Origin: Bacteroidetes Order II. bacterium
Lineage (GTDB): Bacteria > Bacteroidota > Rhodothermia > Rhodothermales > UBA2364
Reading direction: 5' to 3'
NCBI GenBank assembly: GCA_016788705.1
Contig: JAEUSQ010000015.1
Span: forward strand, 1 to 64,000
DNA length: 64,000 nucleotides
The notes under the pieces are model-generated. The model was not told the DNA's origin and did no database searches. It saw only the letters and a list, made by a program, of their open reading frames with translations. Both the position numbers and the translations under genes were made by a program. Shown here piece after piece: positions 44,111-52,711 of the stretch (its first letter is position 1; each line of letters starts with the position of its first letter).

Positions 44111-45100
44111 TTAAACGGTACTTGGGCGCTCCGGTTCCGAGAATAGCGATTGTCCCCACTTGCGTAGCCAGCCGTGCCGCCACTCTCCACCGGAAATATA
44201 CACTTCAGGTAGGCCGAAATACTGCATAAAGTGGTGTAAAATTTGAATACTGGCCACAAAGACATCCGATCGTCCATGCATCACGGCGGGGTTAAGGGCA
44301 AGGAGCGATTCGGGCGCGGTGTGTAAGAGGCGTTCAAACCACGCAGAAACCACTTGGTGGCCTAAAATCTTGCGGGTCATGTATTTCCGATCAAAAGCCA
44401 ATGCCCCCGCTTCCATCAAGCCGAGGGCCATGCCTGCACCACTGGCCAGTATAAACGTGGGCTGTTCAGCATTAACCGAGAAAGGGAGCGTGTGCCAGCA
44501 GGCCGAAAGCCACTGGTCTGCGGTTTCGAGTTCTTTGCTCGAGGGCGGAATCTGGTGGAAACAACGTTCTCGCATCCGTACCGAACCTACATCGAAGCTA
44601 TGGCGAAAGTGAAGTTCGCCGGAAGTGGCATCTCCCAAAACCAATTCGGTAGAGCCCCCGCCAATATCCATTACCAATACTGCCCCTGCCACTTGATCGG
44701 TAAACGAGGTAGCGCCTTGAAAGGCCAGTATGGCCTCCTCATCTCCCGTTAGTACTTCTATGTATAGGCCCGTTTCTTTAAGAAGATAGTCCCGAAGTAC
44801 CGCCTGATTAACGGCGTCGCGACAGGCAGAAGTGCCGCCTACGCGAATAGCCTGCACCCCAAGTACATCTCCAATGGATTTATAGGCCAGTAATGCGTCA
44901 CGAACGCGCTTCATGGCTACTGGCAATAGGGTGCGACTTGCATCTACGCCTTCGCCCAAACGGGCAAAACGCTGTTCTTCATAAACCGTTGTTACCCGAC
45001 CATCGGGCCAGACATCGGCTACCAGTAACAAAACGGTATTGGTTCCCACATCAATGGTAGCAAGACGGTTAGCAGTGGGGTTTATAGGGGCAATATCCAA
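44111..45100 (-). CDS. ppx: Exopolyphosphatase / pppGpp phosphatase family
   Basis: About 329 residues with the ASKHA fold of Ppx/GppA. The phosphate-1 motif is ATIDVGTNTVLLLVADV near the start, and the phosphate-2 region AVLVMDIGGGSTELVLGD lies near residue 150. The family residues EEAILAFQGA and FDVGSVRMRERCF are also present. It hydrolyses polyphosphate and/or pppGpp. No ATG is available near the family N-terminus; TTG at 45100 is the likely start. The short form (~300 residues) lacks the HD domain of E. coli Ppx. It lies 11 bp after the PAP2-like gene and may be co-transcribed. Confidence 0.9.
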   Translation of the reverse strand: MDIAPINPTANRLATIDVGTNTVLLLVADVWPDGRVTTVYEEQRFARLGEGVDASRTLLPVAMKRVRDALLAYKSIGDVLGVQAIRVGGTSACRDAVNQAVLRDYLLKETGLYIEVLTGDEEAILAFQGATSFTDQVAGAVLVMDIGGGSTELVLGDATSGELHFRHSFDVGSVRMRERCFHQIPPSSKELETADQWLSACWHTLPFSVNAEQPTFILASGAGMALGLMEAGALAFDRKYMTRKILGHQVVSAWFERLLHTAPESLLALNPAVMHGRSDVFVASIQILHHFMQYFGLPEVYISGGEWRHGWLRKWGQSLFSEPERPSTV

Positions 45101-45111
45101 TGTCCTAATCT

Positions 45112-45810
45112 TTAAAAAACAAGGTTATACATCCAGCCAAATACGAGATGAAGAACCGCATAAGTGGTCGGAAAGGATAATCCGGCACCAGCCACTACCT
45201 GCATTGGGGTATGCGCACCCACTCGTACGCGCGACCACATAAGAAGGGGGATCGTCAGGAAAAGCGGCCAAACCCATAGGGGCGTGACAATATCGAGTGT
45301 GGGAAGTCCCCAAATTTGTTGGGTAATGTAGAACTGTGAAGCCACAAAACCCGACATTCCGGTCATGTGGAGGGAAATTTTCCACCATTGGGTGATGGTG
45401 AGCATCAAGAGGGTATTGGCCACTTGCATCGCTACCAATGCAACAGCAAATGCCGGATGTAAATTAGTGAATTGGATCAAGGCCCAACCGCCTAAGACAG
45501 CACCGAACATGCCGAAGATCATCGGCGTATTTCGCGCTTCGCGCTCCCGAACTTCAACCGAGGATGTTCGCCCGGTTTTAACCATCCAGATCAGATATAG
45601 CAGGGGAATCACACAAAAAAAGAACGTCGTAATTCCGGTTACCGCCCAAACCTGGCTCTTGGGTCCGCCGAAATGTAGGGACCATAACGCCGCGCCTATC
45701 GGCGATAACGTGAGTGGATTCAAGGTGTACGATACGATATTGGCGACTTGATACGAGAAACCTGCGTCGTTTCGGGTGGTACCAGATAAGGGAAGCGAGG
45801 GGGAATTCAT
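45112..45810 (-). CDS. PAP2-type membrane phosphatase-like protein
   Basis: ATG 45810 (MNSPSLPLSGTT) is the likely start; ~232 residues with five or six transmembrane segments. The PAP2-like signature is KISLHMTGMSGF followed by SRVRVGAHTPMQVVAG, resembling motif 3 (SRxxxxxHxxxD), although the last acidic residue is Gln here. Related proteins dephosphorylate lipid phosphates such as undecaprenyl pyrophosphate. With a missing acidic residue the catalysis is less certain. It is directly upstream of ppx on the same strand; both concern phosphate metabolism, but a joint role is only suggested. Confidence 0.75.
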   Translation of the reverse strand: MNSPSLPLSGTTRNDAGFSYQVANIVSYTLNPLTLSPIGAALWSLHFGGPKSQVWAVTGITTFFFCVIPLLYLIWMVKTGRTSSVEVREREARNTPMIFGMFGAVLGGWALIQFTNLHPAFAVALVAMQVANTLLMLTITQWWKISLHMTGMSGFVASQFYITQQIWGLPTLDIVTPLWVWPLFLTIPLLMWSRVRVGAHTPMQVVAGAGLSFPTTYAVLHLVFGWMYNLVF

Positions 45811-45934
45811 CGGTTTGGGGTTGGCATTTATAGAAGATTGGGCAAAATAGGATGCCACAGGTACGTATTGGATTAACAAGATGTTACGAACATAAAAACA
45901 CCACGTTATAGAAGCGTTTTGTTCTTGATAAGAT

Positions 45935-45968
45935 CAAAAGAGGCGGTCCCGATGAAGGCCGCCTCTTT
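45935..45968 (-). terminator. Rho-independent terminator of the kor operon
   Basis: On the minus strand aagaggcgg / ccgcctctt form a strong stem around ccttcatcggga and are followed by a short T run, 23 bp after the korB stop. Confidence 0.85.
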
Positions 45969-45990
45969 AAGTGTTGCATCAAGGCGCGGC

Positions 45991-47070
45991 TTATTGGACT
46001 TCCCACGTATCCCCGCTGTTGAGCAAGGAAGCCAAACGGCCTTTTCCACGCTTTTGAAGGACTTCTTCCATTTGTTCCGCCACCTGCTGGTCATAGGTAG
46101 GACGGTTCTCCACATAAAATACCCCAAAAGGCCGGGGCATGGTTGCGTCGAACATCCGTGTGATCATCGTGGCCAGTTCACGGCTGGTTTCATCATAAAC
46201 AATACAGTCGTCTGCAGAAACCCCCCCTTCTTCCAAAGAGACCACCTTGGGTTTTAAGCCTTCTAAACGGATCCCCTTTTTGCCATTATCGAACAGCAGG
46301 GGTTTGCCGTGTTCCACAAAGAGCGACCGGAAAGGCTTAGAGGCAGATTCGGTAAACTCGAAAAAAGCTCCGTCATTAAAAATATTACAATTTTGATAAA
46401 CCTCAACCAATGAAGTACCCGTATGGGCATGGGCGCGCTTCAACATCGCCTGCATGTGCTTAGGGTCTCGGTCTAGCGAACGGGCCACAAAGGTGCCGTC
46501 GGCGCCAAGCGCTACCGCCGAAGGGTTAAACGGATGGTCTAAGGAGCCATATGGCGTGGATTTGGTTACCTTTCCTTGTTCGGAGGTCGGGCTGTATTGG
46601 CCTTTGGTGAGTCCATAAATCTGGTTATTAAAAAGCAAAACCTGAATATTAAGGTTGCGGCGCAAAAGGTGAATAAGGTGGTTGCCACCGATAGAGAGGG
46701 CGTCGCCATCGCCGGTAATCAGCCAGACATCCAACTCTGGCCGTGCTGTTTTAAGGCCTGTTGCAAAGGCGGGCGCACGTCCGTGTATGGAATGGAAGCC
46801 ATAGGTGTTCATGTAATACGGAAACCGACTGGAGCAACCAATTCCCGACAAAAAGACTGTTTTTTCACGCGGTATGCCAAGGTCTGGCATGATGCGCTGG
46901 GTTTGTGCCAAGATAGAGTAGTCACCACAGCCTGGGCACCACCGAATATCCTGATCCGTCTTAAAACTGCTGGCGGTTAGTTTGGCCTCCGCATTTGCCC
47001 CATCGCCACCGAACATTCGACCCACAGCGGGTTTTTCCGAAAGGGTGGGCATGTTACCATTTTTTTGCAT
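45991..47070 (-). CDS. korB: 2-oxoacid:ferredoxin oxidoreductase beta subunit (probable 2-oxoglutarate)
   Basis: A 359-residue TPP-binding subunit. It starts with the conserved RWCPGCGDYSIL near residue 43. The TPP/Mg region is VWLITGDGDALSIGGNHLIHLLRRN, followed by LLFNNQIYGLTKGQYSPTS. With KorA it converts 2-oxoglutarate and CoA to succinyl-CoA, reducing ferredoxin in the TCA cycle. The specificity is inferred from the fused alpha subunit next to it and from the YSPTS signature. It is separated from korA by a small membrane-protein gene, and the three form an operon ending at the 45935 terminator. Confidence 0.93.
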   Translation of the reverse strand: MQKNGNMPTLSEKPAVGRMFGGDGANAEAKLTASSFKTDQDIRWCPGCGDYSILAQTQRIMPDLGIPREKTVFLSGIGCSSRFPYYMNTYGFHSIHGRAPAFATGLKTARPELDVWLITGDGDALSIGGNHLIHLLRRNLNIQVLLFNNQIYGLTKGQYSPTSEQGKVTKSTPYGSLDHPFNPSAVALGADGTFVARSLDRDPKHMQAMLKRAHAHTGTSLVEVYQNCNIFNDGAFFEFTESASKPFRSLFVEHGKPLLFDNGKKGIRLEGLKPKVVSLEEGGVSADDCIVYDETSRELATMITRMFDATMPRPFGVFYVENRPTYDQQVAEQMEEVLQKRGKGRLASLLNSGDTWEVQ

Positions 47071-47091
47071 AGGTACTTGTTTATAAAGACT

Positions 47092-47742
47092 TTATCGTCG
47101 GGTTATTGCGTTTAACTGTAAAAGAACCAAAGAATCTAAGCGGGCACGCAATTTGGGCGAGCGGTTTTTGAAATCGGCTTCGGTTCCAACAAAAAAGTGC
47201 ATCGAGGGTTCTTTATGGAACACCTCGGCATCTAAGTCATGGATGCCAACCGCGCCTTCCGGCAGGCGTTCGTCTTTGGACGCCTTATAATAGATGGGGG
47301 TTCTGTTTCCGTCTTTGCCTTCATAATAAAACTGCCAATCCACAAATCCCGGAACGAATTTAAATTGAGAAAACAAAACACCCGTGCTATCTATCCGATG
47401 AATAATGCGTTTTTCTTCTTTTTGTTCTGGCTTACCCCGAAATTGGCTATACAACACACGCACTTCGCCCTTAAAGTCTTGCGGCAGGAGAAACGTTTCT
47501 GGCTCTGTTTTGTTGTTAACAAAAAAGATAACCTGATACGCAAAATAAACCGCTATGGAAAGGGCGATCAGTGTTGTCTTGCTGCCCCAGGTTTTATGGC
47601 CCAATAACATGGCCACTACGCCCATGCCCCAAATTACCAAGCCCATGCCATAGTGCTGCGGCCACATAATGACTGCAAGCACGCCTATGATGAGCAATGC
47701 AATGCCGGCTTGGTGGGCAATATTGCGAATAGAAGGACTCAT
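47092..47742 (-). CDS. Small membrane protein between korA and korB (DUF6843-like tail)
   Basis: A 216-residue protein with three hydrophobic segments in the first ~75 residues (HQAGIALLIIGVLAVIMW, GLVIWGMGVVAMLLG, TLIALSIAVYFAYQVIFFV). A soluble domain begins PETFLLPQDFKGEVRVLYSQFRGKPEQ and contains GVLFSQFKFVPGFVDWQFYY. That domain recalls small Bacteroidota proteins of the DUF6843 type. The gene overlaps korA by four bases and ends 21 bp before korB, so it is translated with them. A link to the oxidoreductase at the membrane is possible but unproven. Confidence 0.7.
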   Translation of the reverse strand: MSPSIRNIAHQAGIALLIIGVLAVIMWPQHYGMGLVIWGMGVVAMLLGHKTWGSKTTLIALSIAVYFAYQVIFFVNNKTEPETFLLPQDFKGEVRVLYSQFRGKPEQKEEKRIIHRIDSTGVLFSQFKFVPGFVDWQFYYEGKDGNRTPIYYKASKDERLPEGAVGIHDLDAEVFHKEPSMHFFVGTEADFKNRSPKLRARLDSLVLLQLNAITRR

Positions 47743-49607
47743 GAGGACACCATTTCTAAAATTTTTCCTTCAATTTCGGAGGATTTAAAGGGCTGGCCTT
47801 GAATTTTGTCGTATGGTATAAAATTCAGGAGATACTGATCCCGTAAAATCCGTACCAACTGCCCGTTGTTCAACTCCGGCACCAAATACTGGCGGAAACC
47901 CTTAAAAATGTCGGATAGGTCGGGGGGTAAAGGGTTTAAGTGCCGCAAGTGAATCGCCGAAACACGAAGCCCTTTTTCGCGCAAGTTGCTCACCGCTGCT
48001 TCGATGGCACCACGGGTTCCGCCCCAACCCACAACCAAGAGTTCGCCGGTGGCGTCTCCAAAAATTTCGGTAGTCGGAATTTCCTGTTGGATGCGCTGCA
48101 CCTTTTCGGCCCGCCTTTTTACCATAAAGTGGTGGTTGTCGGGATCATAACTTACGTTCCCCACACCGTCTGCCTTTTCGATACCGCCAATGCGGTGCTC
48201 TAATCCGGGCGTTCCGGGCTTGGCCCAAGGACGGGCAAGGGTTTCAGGGTCTCGGACGTAAGGATGAAAGACCGATTGGTCGTTCACCGTGGCGTTGGGC
48301 GTAGTGGCAAAAGGAGACGCAAACGGACGAAGGGTTTCTACTTGGGGAATTAACCACGGTTCTGCCCCATTCGCCAGATAGCCATCGGTGAGCAAAATCA
48401 CGGGCGTCATGTATTTAGAGGCAATCCGACAGGCTTCGTAAGTCATATAAAAACAGTCGCCGGGCGTAGAAGCAGCCAAAACACAAACGGGGGCTTCTCC
48501 ATTCCGGCCATACATCGCCTGCAATAAATCTGCCTGTTCCGTTTTCGTGGGCAAACCCGTAGAGGGGCCGCCCCGCTGAACATTGATCACCACAAGTGGT
48601 AACTCGGTCATAACGGCCAACCCAATGGCCTCCATTTTGAGGGCCAACCCTGGACCCGAAGTACCTGTTACACCCAGTACCCCACCAAAACTGGCACCGA
48701 TTGCAGCCCCCACCGCCGCAATTTCATCTTCCGCCTGTATGGTCTTGATGCCAAAATGCTTCAAACCAGAAACTTGGTGCAGAATGTCGGAGGCCGGCGT
48801 GATTGGGTATGAGGCATAGAGCACGTCAAGATCGCCACAGTCTGCAACAGCCGCAAGACCAAGGGCAATGGCTTCATTGCCGTGAATGGAGCGATAAGTC
48901 CCTTTGGGAAGTTGCGTGGAAGGCTTGACGATATATCGAACGGCAATGGCCTCGGTGGTCTCGCCATAATTCCAACCTTTTTGTAAAACGGTTGTGTTAA
49001 TTTCAACAATCTGAGGCTTTTTCGAAAACTTCTGGGCAATCAGTTTTTGAATCGGTTCGATCGGACGTGAATACATCCATAAACATAACCCTAAAGCAAA
49101 CATGTTTTTGGTTCGATCCATCGTCTTCTTGTCCAGTCCATAGGGCTTAAGGGCTTCATACGTCAAGGTGGTGAAAGGAACTTTAATCACCTGAAATCCA
49201 TCCAATGAACTGTTTTCAAGTGGATTTTCAGTATATTTCGCCAAGTCTAAATCCCGTTTACCAAAAGCATTGCTGTTTACCAGCAACGTGCCGCCCTTAC
49301 GAACCCGATGCAGGTTTACTTTTAATGCAGCGGGGTTCATGGCTACCAAAAGATTTACCTCGTCTCCAGGGGTATGGATGTCTTTAGAGCCAAAATGGAT
49401 CTGGAAGGCCGAGACCCCGTAGGTAGTCCCTTGTGGTGCGCGAATTTCGGCGGGAAAATCCGGAAGAGTGGCCAAATCATTGAGCGCAAGCGCTGTGGCG
49501 AGGGTAAATTGCGTGCCCGTGAGTTGCATCCCGTCGCCAGAATCTCCGGCAAAAAGAATGGTTACTTCGTCGAGCGATGTTACGGGTTTCTGTATTGCTA
49601 CTTCCAT
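47739..49607 (-). CDS. korA: 2-oxoacid:ferredoxin oxidoreductase alpha subunit (gamma-alpha fusion)
   Basis: ATG 49607 (MEVAIQKPVTSLDEVTILFAG) gives 622 residues. The N-terminal ~190 residues are the gamma domain (FAGDSGDGMQLTG, PAEIRAPQGTTYGVSAFQIHFG). The alpha domain follows, with GNEAIALGLAAVADCGDLDVLYASYPITPASDILH and VINVQRGGPSTGLPTKTEQADLLQAMYGRNGEAPV. The fused layout is typical of KorA in Bacteroidota and other phyla. It is the first gene of the korA-DUF-korB operon. The presence of KorAB and gltA suggests a TCA cycle that uses ferredoxin at the 2-oxoglutarate step. Confidence 0.94.
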   Translation of the reverse strand: MEVAIQKPVTSLDEVTILFAGDSGDGMQLTGTQFTLATALALNDLATLPDFPAEIRAPQGTTYGVSAFQIHFGSKDIHTPGDEVNLLVAMNPAALKVNLHRVRKGGTLLVNSNAFGKRDLDLAKYTENPLENSSLDGFQVIKVPFTTLTYEALKPYGLDKKTMDRTKNMFALGLCLWMYSRPIEPIQKLIAQKFSKKPQIVEINTTVLQKGWNYGETTEAIAVRYIVKPSTQLPKGTYRSIHGNEAIALGLAAVADCGDLDVLYASYPITPASDILHQVSGLKHFGIKTIQAEDEIAAVGAAIGASFGGVLGVTGTSGPGLALKMEAIGLAVMTELPLVVINVQRGGPSTGLPTKTEQADLLQAMYGRNGEAPVCVLAASTPGDCFYMTYEACRIASKYMTPVILLTDGYLANGAEPWLIPQVETLRPFASPFATTPNATVNDQSVFHPYVRDPETLARPWAKPGTPGLEHRIGGIEKADGVGNVSYDPDNHHFMVKRRAEKVQRIQQEIPTTEIFGDATGELLVVGWGGTRGAIEAAVSNLREKGLRVSAIHLRHLNPLPPDLSDIFKGFRQYLVPELNNGQLVRILRDQYLLNFIPYDKIQGQPFKSSEIEGKILEMVSS

Positions 49608-49698
49608 ACAAGACAACTACGATGATGGATTCGGAGGACCCTGTGGGACGTACAACATCCTCCATAATGGTTTTGTAAAAGATTAAAGTACGGAACTG

Positions 49699-49830
49699 TT
49701 ATTTTTTTTCAAGGTCCGTTATATATTCTAATAAAATCTTTGGGGATAATTCCAAGAAGAGCGGTTCTTTAACCCACTTCGGCGGCGGCTTTTGCTGTGT
49801 CACCAAGTATTTGTCCTTAAAATGTCTCAT
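49699..49830 (-). CDS. Small hypothetical protein
   Basis: A 43-codon frame starts MRHFKDKYLVTQQKPPPKWV, continues EPLFLELSPKILLEYITDLE and ends in KK. It has an ordinary amino-acid composition for a helical or basic small protein. It lies alone in the korA-apaG gap and ends in a poly-A-derived Lys run. I do not recognise the family; it may be a real small gene or chance. Confidence 0.35.
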   Translation of the reverse strand: MRHFKDKYLVTQQKPPPKWVKEPLFLELSPKILLEYITDLEKK

Positions 49831-49850
49831 AGATCCAATATTTTGAACCC

Positions 49851-50234
49851 ATGATCAAGTACGCCGAAACAACCCAAGCCATAACGGTCACGGTACGTCC
49901 CCTCTATCTGGATGGCCGATCCGACTTCTTTAGCCGCCGATTTGTATTTGCTTACTTTATCGAGGTGACGAATCATAGCACGGCCACCGTTCAACTGCTC
50001 AGCCGGAAATGGCGGATAGATCACGGCAATAACCGGATAGATTTCGTGGAGGGCGAAGGCGTGGTAGGACAACAACCCGTTATCGAACCCGGAGAAACCC
50101 ATGCCTACAATAGTTTCTGCATCCTCGAAACCCTTAAAGGTAAAATGGAGGGGGCATATCGGATGGAACGGGAAAATGGAGAGCAATTTTGGGTAAATGT
50201 ACCTGTGTTTGAGTTAATTGCAAATGCCAATTAA
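49851..50234 (+). CDS. apaG: ApaG domain protein
   Basis: A 127-residue single-domain protein with the DUF525/ApaG fold. Landmarks are FVFAYFIEVTNHSTATVQLLSRKWRI, the GVVGQQPVIEPGETHAYNSFC loop, and the end MEGAYRMERENGEQFWVNVPVFEL. It is known in relation to Co2+/Mg2+ phenotypes and as a fibronectin-III-like domain, but the molecular role is not settled. The length is normal. It is monocistronic and divergent from the kor operon. Confidence 0.93.
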   Translation: MIKYAETTQAITVTVRPLYLDGRSDFFSRRFVFAYFIEVTNHSTATVQLLSRKWRIDHGNNRIDFVEGEGVVGQQPVIEPGETHAYNSFCILETLKGKMEGAYRMERENGEQFWVNVPVFELIANAN

Positions 50235-50513
50235 GGTGTAATTTTATGGAACTATCAGGCGTGCATATTTTATTAATTATGTGCATGACATCTTGCGAAG
50301 TATATACACATCCAGACATAAATACTTAAGGTTTTTGATGGAAACTCTAATCAAAAAAAACACAAAAGATGCCGCTCACTTTACATCAAAGACATCTTAT
50401 AAAAAGAAAAAATAATACGATAATACTTATACGTCATTGTAAAAATATTGATGTCGAAAAATATTCTTTATGGAGTTTTGTAGCCTTAAAGAAAAACTAA
50501 AAATCATTTTTAT

Positions 50514-51164
50514 ATGAAAACAGCTGTTGTCATGGGCGGAACGGGCTTAGTTGGCCGCCACTTGGTGGATTTGTTGCTGGCTGACGATCAGTATAGTCGT
50601 GTGATTTTATTGGTGCGGAAACCTTCCGGCCAAATCCACCCCAAATTAAAGGAGCAAATCATAAACTTTGAGCAATTGGACTTTCAAACGCCCACAGACG
50701 AGGTGTTTTGTTGTATTGGAACCACCATCAAGGCGGCAGGCACGCAAGCGGCGCAATACCGCGTGGAAGTGGACTACCCCGTCCAATTGGCACAACAAGC
50801 CTTGGCACACGGCGCACGGCAATTCCTGATTGTTACTTCAACGGGGGCAGATCCAAAATCGCGTATCTTTTACAATCGCATGAAAGGAGAAGTAGAGCAA
50901 AAATTATCAAAAATAGGCTATCCTATACTGCACATATTACGCCCTTCTTTGCTACTCGGAAACCGTGCAGAGCACCGTCCCGGAGAAGCCTTTGCAACAC
51001 ACTTCGCCTACTGGACAAGTTGGATCATGGTGGGACCGCTACGACGGTATCGCGCAATTGAGGCTAAAAAAGTGGCACAAGCCCTAAAAAATTTAGCCCA
51101 ACATAAGCAAACAGGCACTTTTTTCCATGAATCGGAAGTGTTACAAGGCTCTGATAAGCAATAA
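50514..51164 (+). CDS. NAD(P)-binding oxidoreductase (HTATIP2-like atypical SDR)
   Basis: A 216-residue Rossmann protein. The nucleotide-binding loop is VVMGGTGLVGRHLVDLLL at the N-terminus. The segment DEVFCCIGTTIKAAGTQAAQYRVEVDYPVQLAQQALAHG is typical of the atypical SDR / HTATIP2 group, and the active-site-like YNRMKGEVEQKL with its YxxxK-like arrangement follows. It is probably a small oxidoreductase or NAD-sensor with unknown substrate. The region around it is AT-rich and marks the left edge of the accessory island. Confidence 0.85.
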   Translation: MKTAVVMGGTGLVGRHLVDLLLADDQYSRVILLVRKPSGQIHPKLKEQIINFEQLDFQTPTDEVFCCIGTTIKAAGTQAAQYRVEVDYPVQLAQQALAHGARQFLIVTSTGADPKSRIFYNRMKGEVEQKLSKIGYPILHILRPSLLLGNRAEHRPGEAFATHFAYWTSWIMVGPLRRYRAIEAKKVAQALKNLAQHKQTGTFFHESEVLQGSDKQ

Positions 51165-51466
51165 AACAACCCTGGATTTACCCGTTCAGTTTTATTTTAC
51201 CTAAAGCGGGTACTCTATAGATAAGTATAAAACCAAACTCTAATTTATGAATATTTAATAATTGTCTTTATTTAATATGGGTAAATATAGGTATTAAATG
51301 TATTATATAACAGAAAGTGAATAAAACAAGATAAGTGTTTGATATAAAAAAGTGAACGGTAAAAACACTATCCTCTCTTTAAGATAGTGCATACTACATA
51401 TATTGTAGAATAGTACTTGCCCTTGCCCGTAAAACATATATTTACAAAGACATAGATCAATGAAGA
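51165..51466. other. AT-rich intergenic region before the repeat-bearing AraC gene
   Basis: About 300 bp of strongly AT-rich sequence with no coding frame of note. A small dyad (cactatcctctctttaagatagtgc) near 51367-51391 may be an operator or hairpin. Confidence 0.4.
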
Positions 51467-51964
51467 ATGACAAGCCTCAAGCCTCAAGCCTCAAGCCTCA
51501 AGCCTCAAGCCTCAAGCCTCAACTTGACAATAAAAGAAGGCTTAAACAAATCTAAGCTTAGCATTCTTGAAGAAGAAGAACTTTTACATGCTGTTATTGA
51601 AGGATATCTTGCTCTTCTTTTACAACAAATTCTCCCGATTGAATGCCCAGCCAAGATTAAAGAATTCTACCTCCTATTATTACGAAATCTTTTTAATGGA
51701 TACCGAATCAGTGAAGCCAAGGCCGAATGTGGTTTCCAAGACCAAAACTTTTCCCGCTTATTCGCAAAATGGGTTGGGATGAAACCAAAAGAATTCTGTT
51801 CAGAACATACAATGGCTGTTGGGGCATTCTTGCTGTGCGAAACGTCTTGTAGCATTGGTGAGATTGCCTTAGCACTTGGCTTCCAAAACCAAGATGCCTT
51901 TGGAAAGGCGATCAAACGCAAGTATGGGGTTGGGCCGGTCCAACTTAGGTTGCAATCCAAATAA
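51467..51964 (+). CDS. AraC-type HTH protein with seven-unit heptanucleotide repeat at its 5' end
   Basis: ATG 51467 gives 165 residues. The first ~17 residues are repeat-derived (SLKPQAS pattern). The rest is a short regulator: a helical N-terminal part (EEEELLHAVIEGYLALLLQQ) and two AraC-like helix-turn-helix units (RISEAKAECGFQDQNFSRLFAKWVGMKPKEF; SCSIGEIALALGFQNQDAFGKAIKRKYGVGP). ATG 51460 lies seven bases upstream in a different frame. Because the repeat unit is 7 bp, copy-number changes switch which ATG, if any, reads into the regulator. A TTG start after the repeat is an alternative that would leave it in the leader. Confidence 0.75.
   Translation: MTSLKPQASSLKPQASSLNLTIKEGLNKSKLSILEEEELLHAVIEGYLALLLQQILPIECPAKIKEFYLLLLRNLFNGYRISEAKAECGFQDQNFSRLFAKWVGMKPKEFCSEHTMAVGAFLLCETSCSIGEIALALGFQNQDAFGKAIKRKYGVGPVQLRLQSK
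51471..51519 (+). repeat. (CAAGCCT)7 simple-sequence repeat
   Basis: Seven perfect tandem copies of caagcct run from 51471 to 51519 within the start of the AraC-like gene; an eighth unit is degenerate (caacttg). The unit is not a multiple of three, as in slipped-strand phase-variation tracts. Confidence 0.97.
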
Positions 51965-52105
51965 ACTGCATAGAAGCAGACTTTTATCTATTGTTTTATC
52001 TATTGTTTTGTCTAATTGAATGTTTGTTAGAGTGTTTACTTTAGCAAGTCATAATTGGATGGGTTGATTAAGAAAAAGCGCGAAACTTAAGAAAATGCAG
52101 TATTA

Positions 52106-52390
52106 ATGTTAACAACTTATTCAAGTATTAATGCCAAACCACTTCCAAATACTGCTAAATATAATTATGCTATTTCCTATGGCATAGAAAATGCACCCAT
52201 GAATATATCCCTTAATTCAAAGGTGGTTACTTTGAGCAGTATTACGTGTTCCGCCTTGGCTCCTTGTAAGATTACAATTAAGGAACAATTGCCTTATGGA
52301 ACAGTTACTATAACAACTATTAGGGCTCCTTCCGAAGTCTGTGAAGAATTCAAAAGAATAATTGAAGCTCTTCAACTAATTTCATTTTAG
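52106..52390 (+). CDS. Hypothetical protein
   Basis: A 94-residue frame in AT-rich sequence, starting MLTTYSSINAKPLPNTAKYN and ending EEFKRIIEALQLISF. It contains VVTLSSITCSALAPCKITI with two cysteines. There is no signal peptide and no recognised family. It may be a real island gene; the codon pattern fits a translated protein only weakly. The neighbouring arsF remnant is convergent. Confidence 0.35.
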   Translation: MLTTYSSINAKPLPNTAKYNYAISYGIENAPMNISLNSKVVTLSSITCSALAPCKITIKEQLPYGTVTITTIRAPSEVCEEFKRIIEALQLISF

Positions 52391-52450
52391 TCGTTAAAAA
52401 AATAGGTGTATATCATAAGTTTCCACAAGCAGCCATCCATACTTTCAATA

Positions 52451-52699
52451 TTAATTTGGAAACCTATAGGTTGCATGTGTATTGTAAATTTGAGTGCACC
52501 CTCTCTTTTTCTTATTCACAAAAAAAATTATCTTGTTGCAAGTCATACAACGATGTTCAGAGTGAAATTGAATGACTTCAATTTTAGCGTCAGATTTCGC
52601 AATAGAAGATTACTTGGTGTTTTGTGCTTCGCTGTTACAAGTGGTAAAAAGCAACATCACTAGTGTTGCAAATGATAGAATAAACTTATTTGATTTCAT
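52451..52699 (-). pseudogene. ArsF-like lipoprotein gene, nonsense codon and truncated 3' end
   Basis: One frame of 83 codons. A lipoprotein-type signal (MKSNKFILSFATLVMLLFTT, then CNSEAQ) is followed by an in-frame TAA at 52610-52612. The segment KIEVIQFHSEHRCMTCNKI then follows, and after it the family resemblance stops. The HSEHRCMTCxKI motif is, as I recall, diagnostic of ArsF-family proteins ('nitrophenyl compound nitroreductase subunit ArsF') of Bacteroidota arsenic cassettes. The CxxC would be the redox motif. The native C-terminal half is missing. Confidence 0.65.
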
Positions 52700-52711
52700 T
52701 GTATTTAAATT

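Noticed and set aside
51471-51519. CRISPR-like array
   Set aside because: Units are 7 bp and contiguous, without spacers; it is a simple-sequence repeat.
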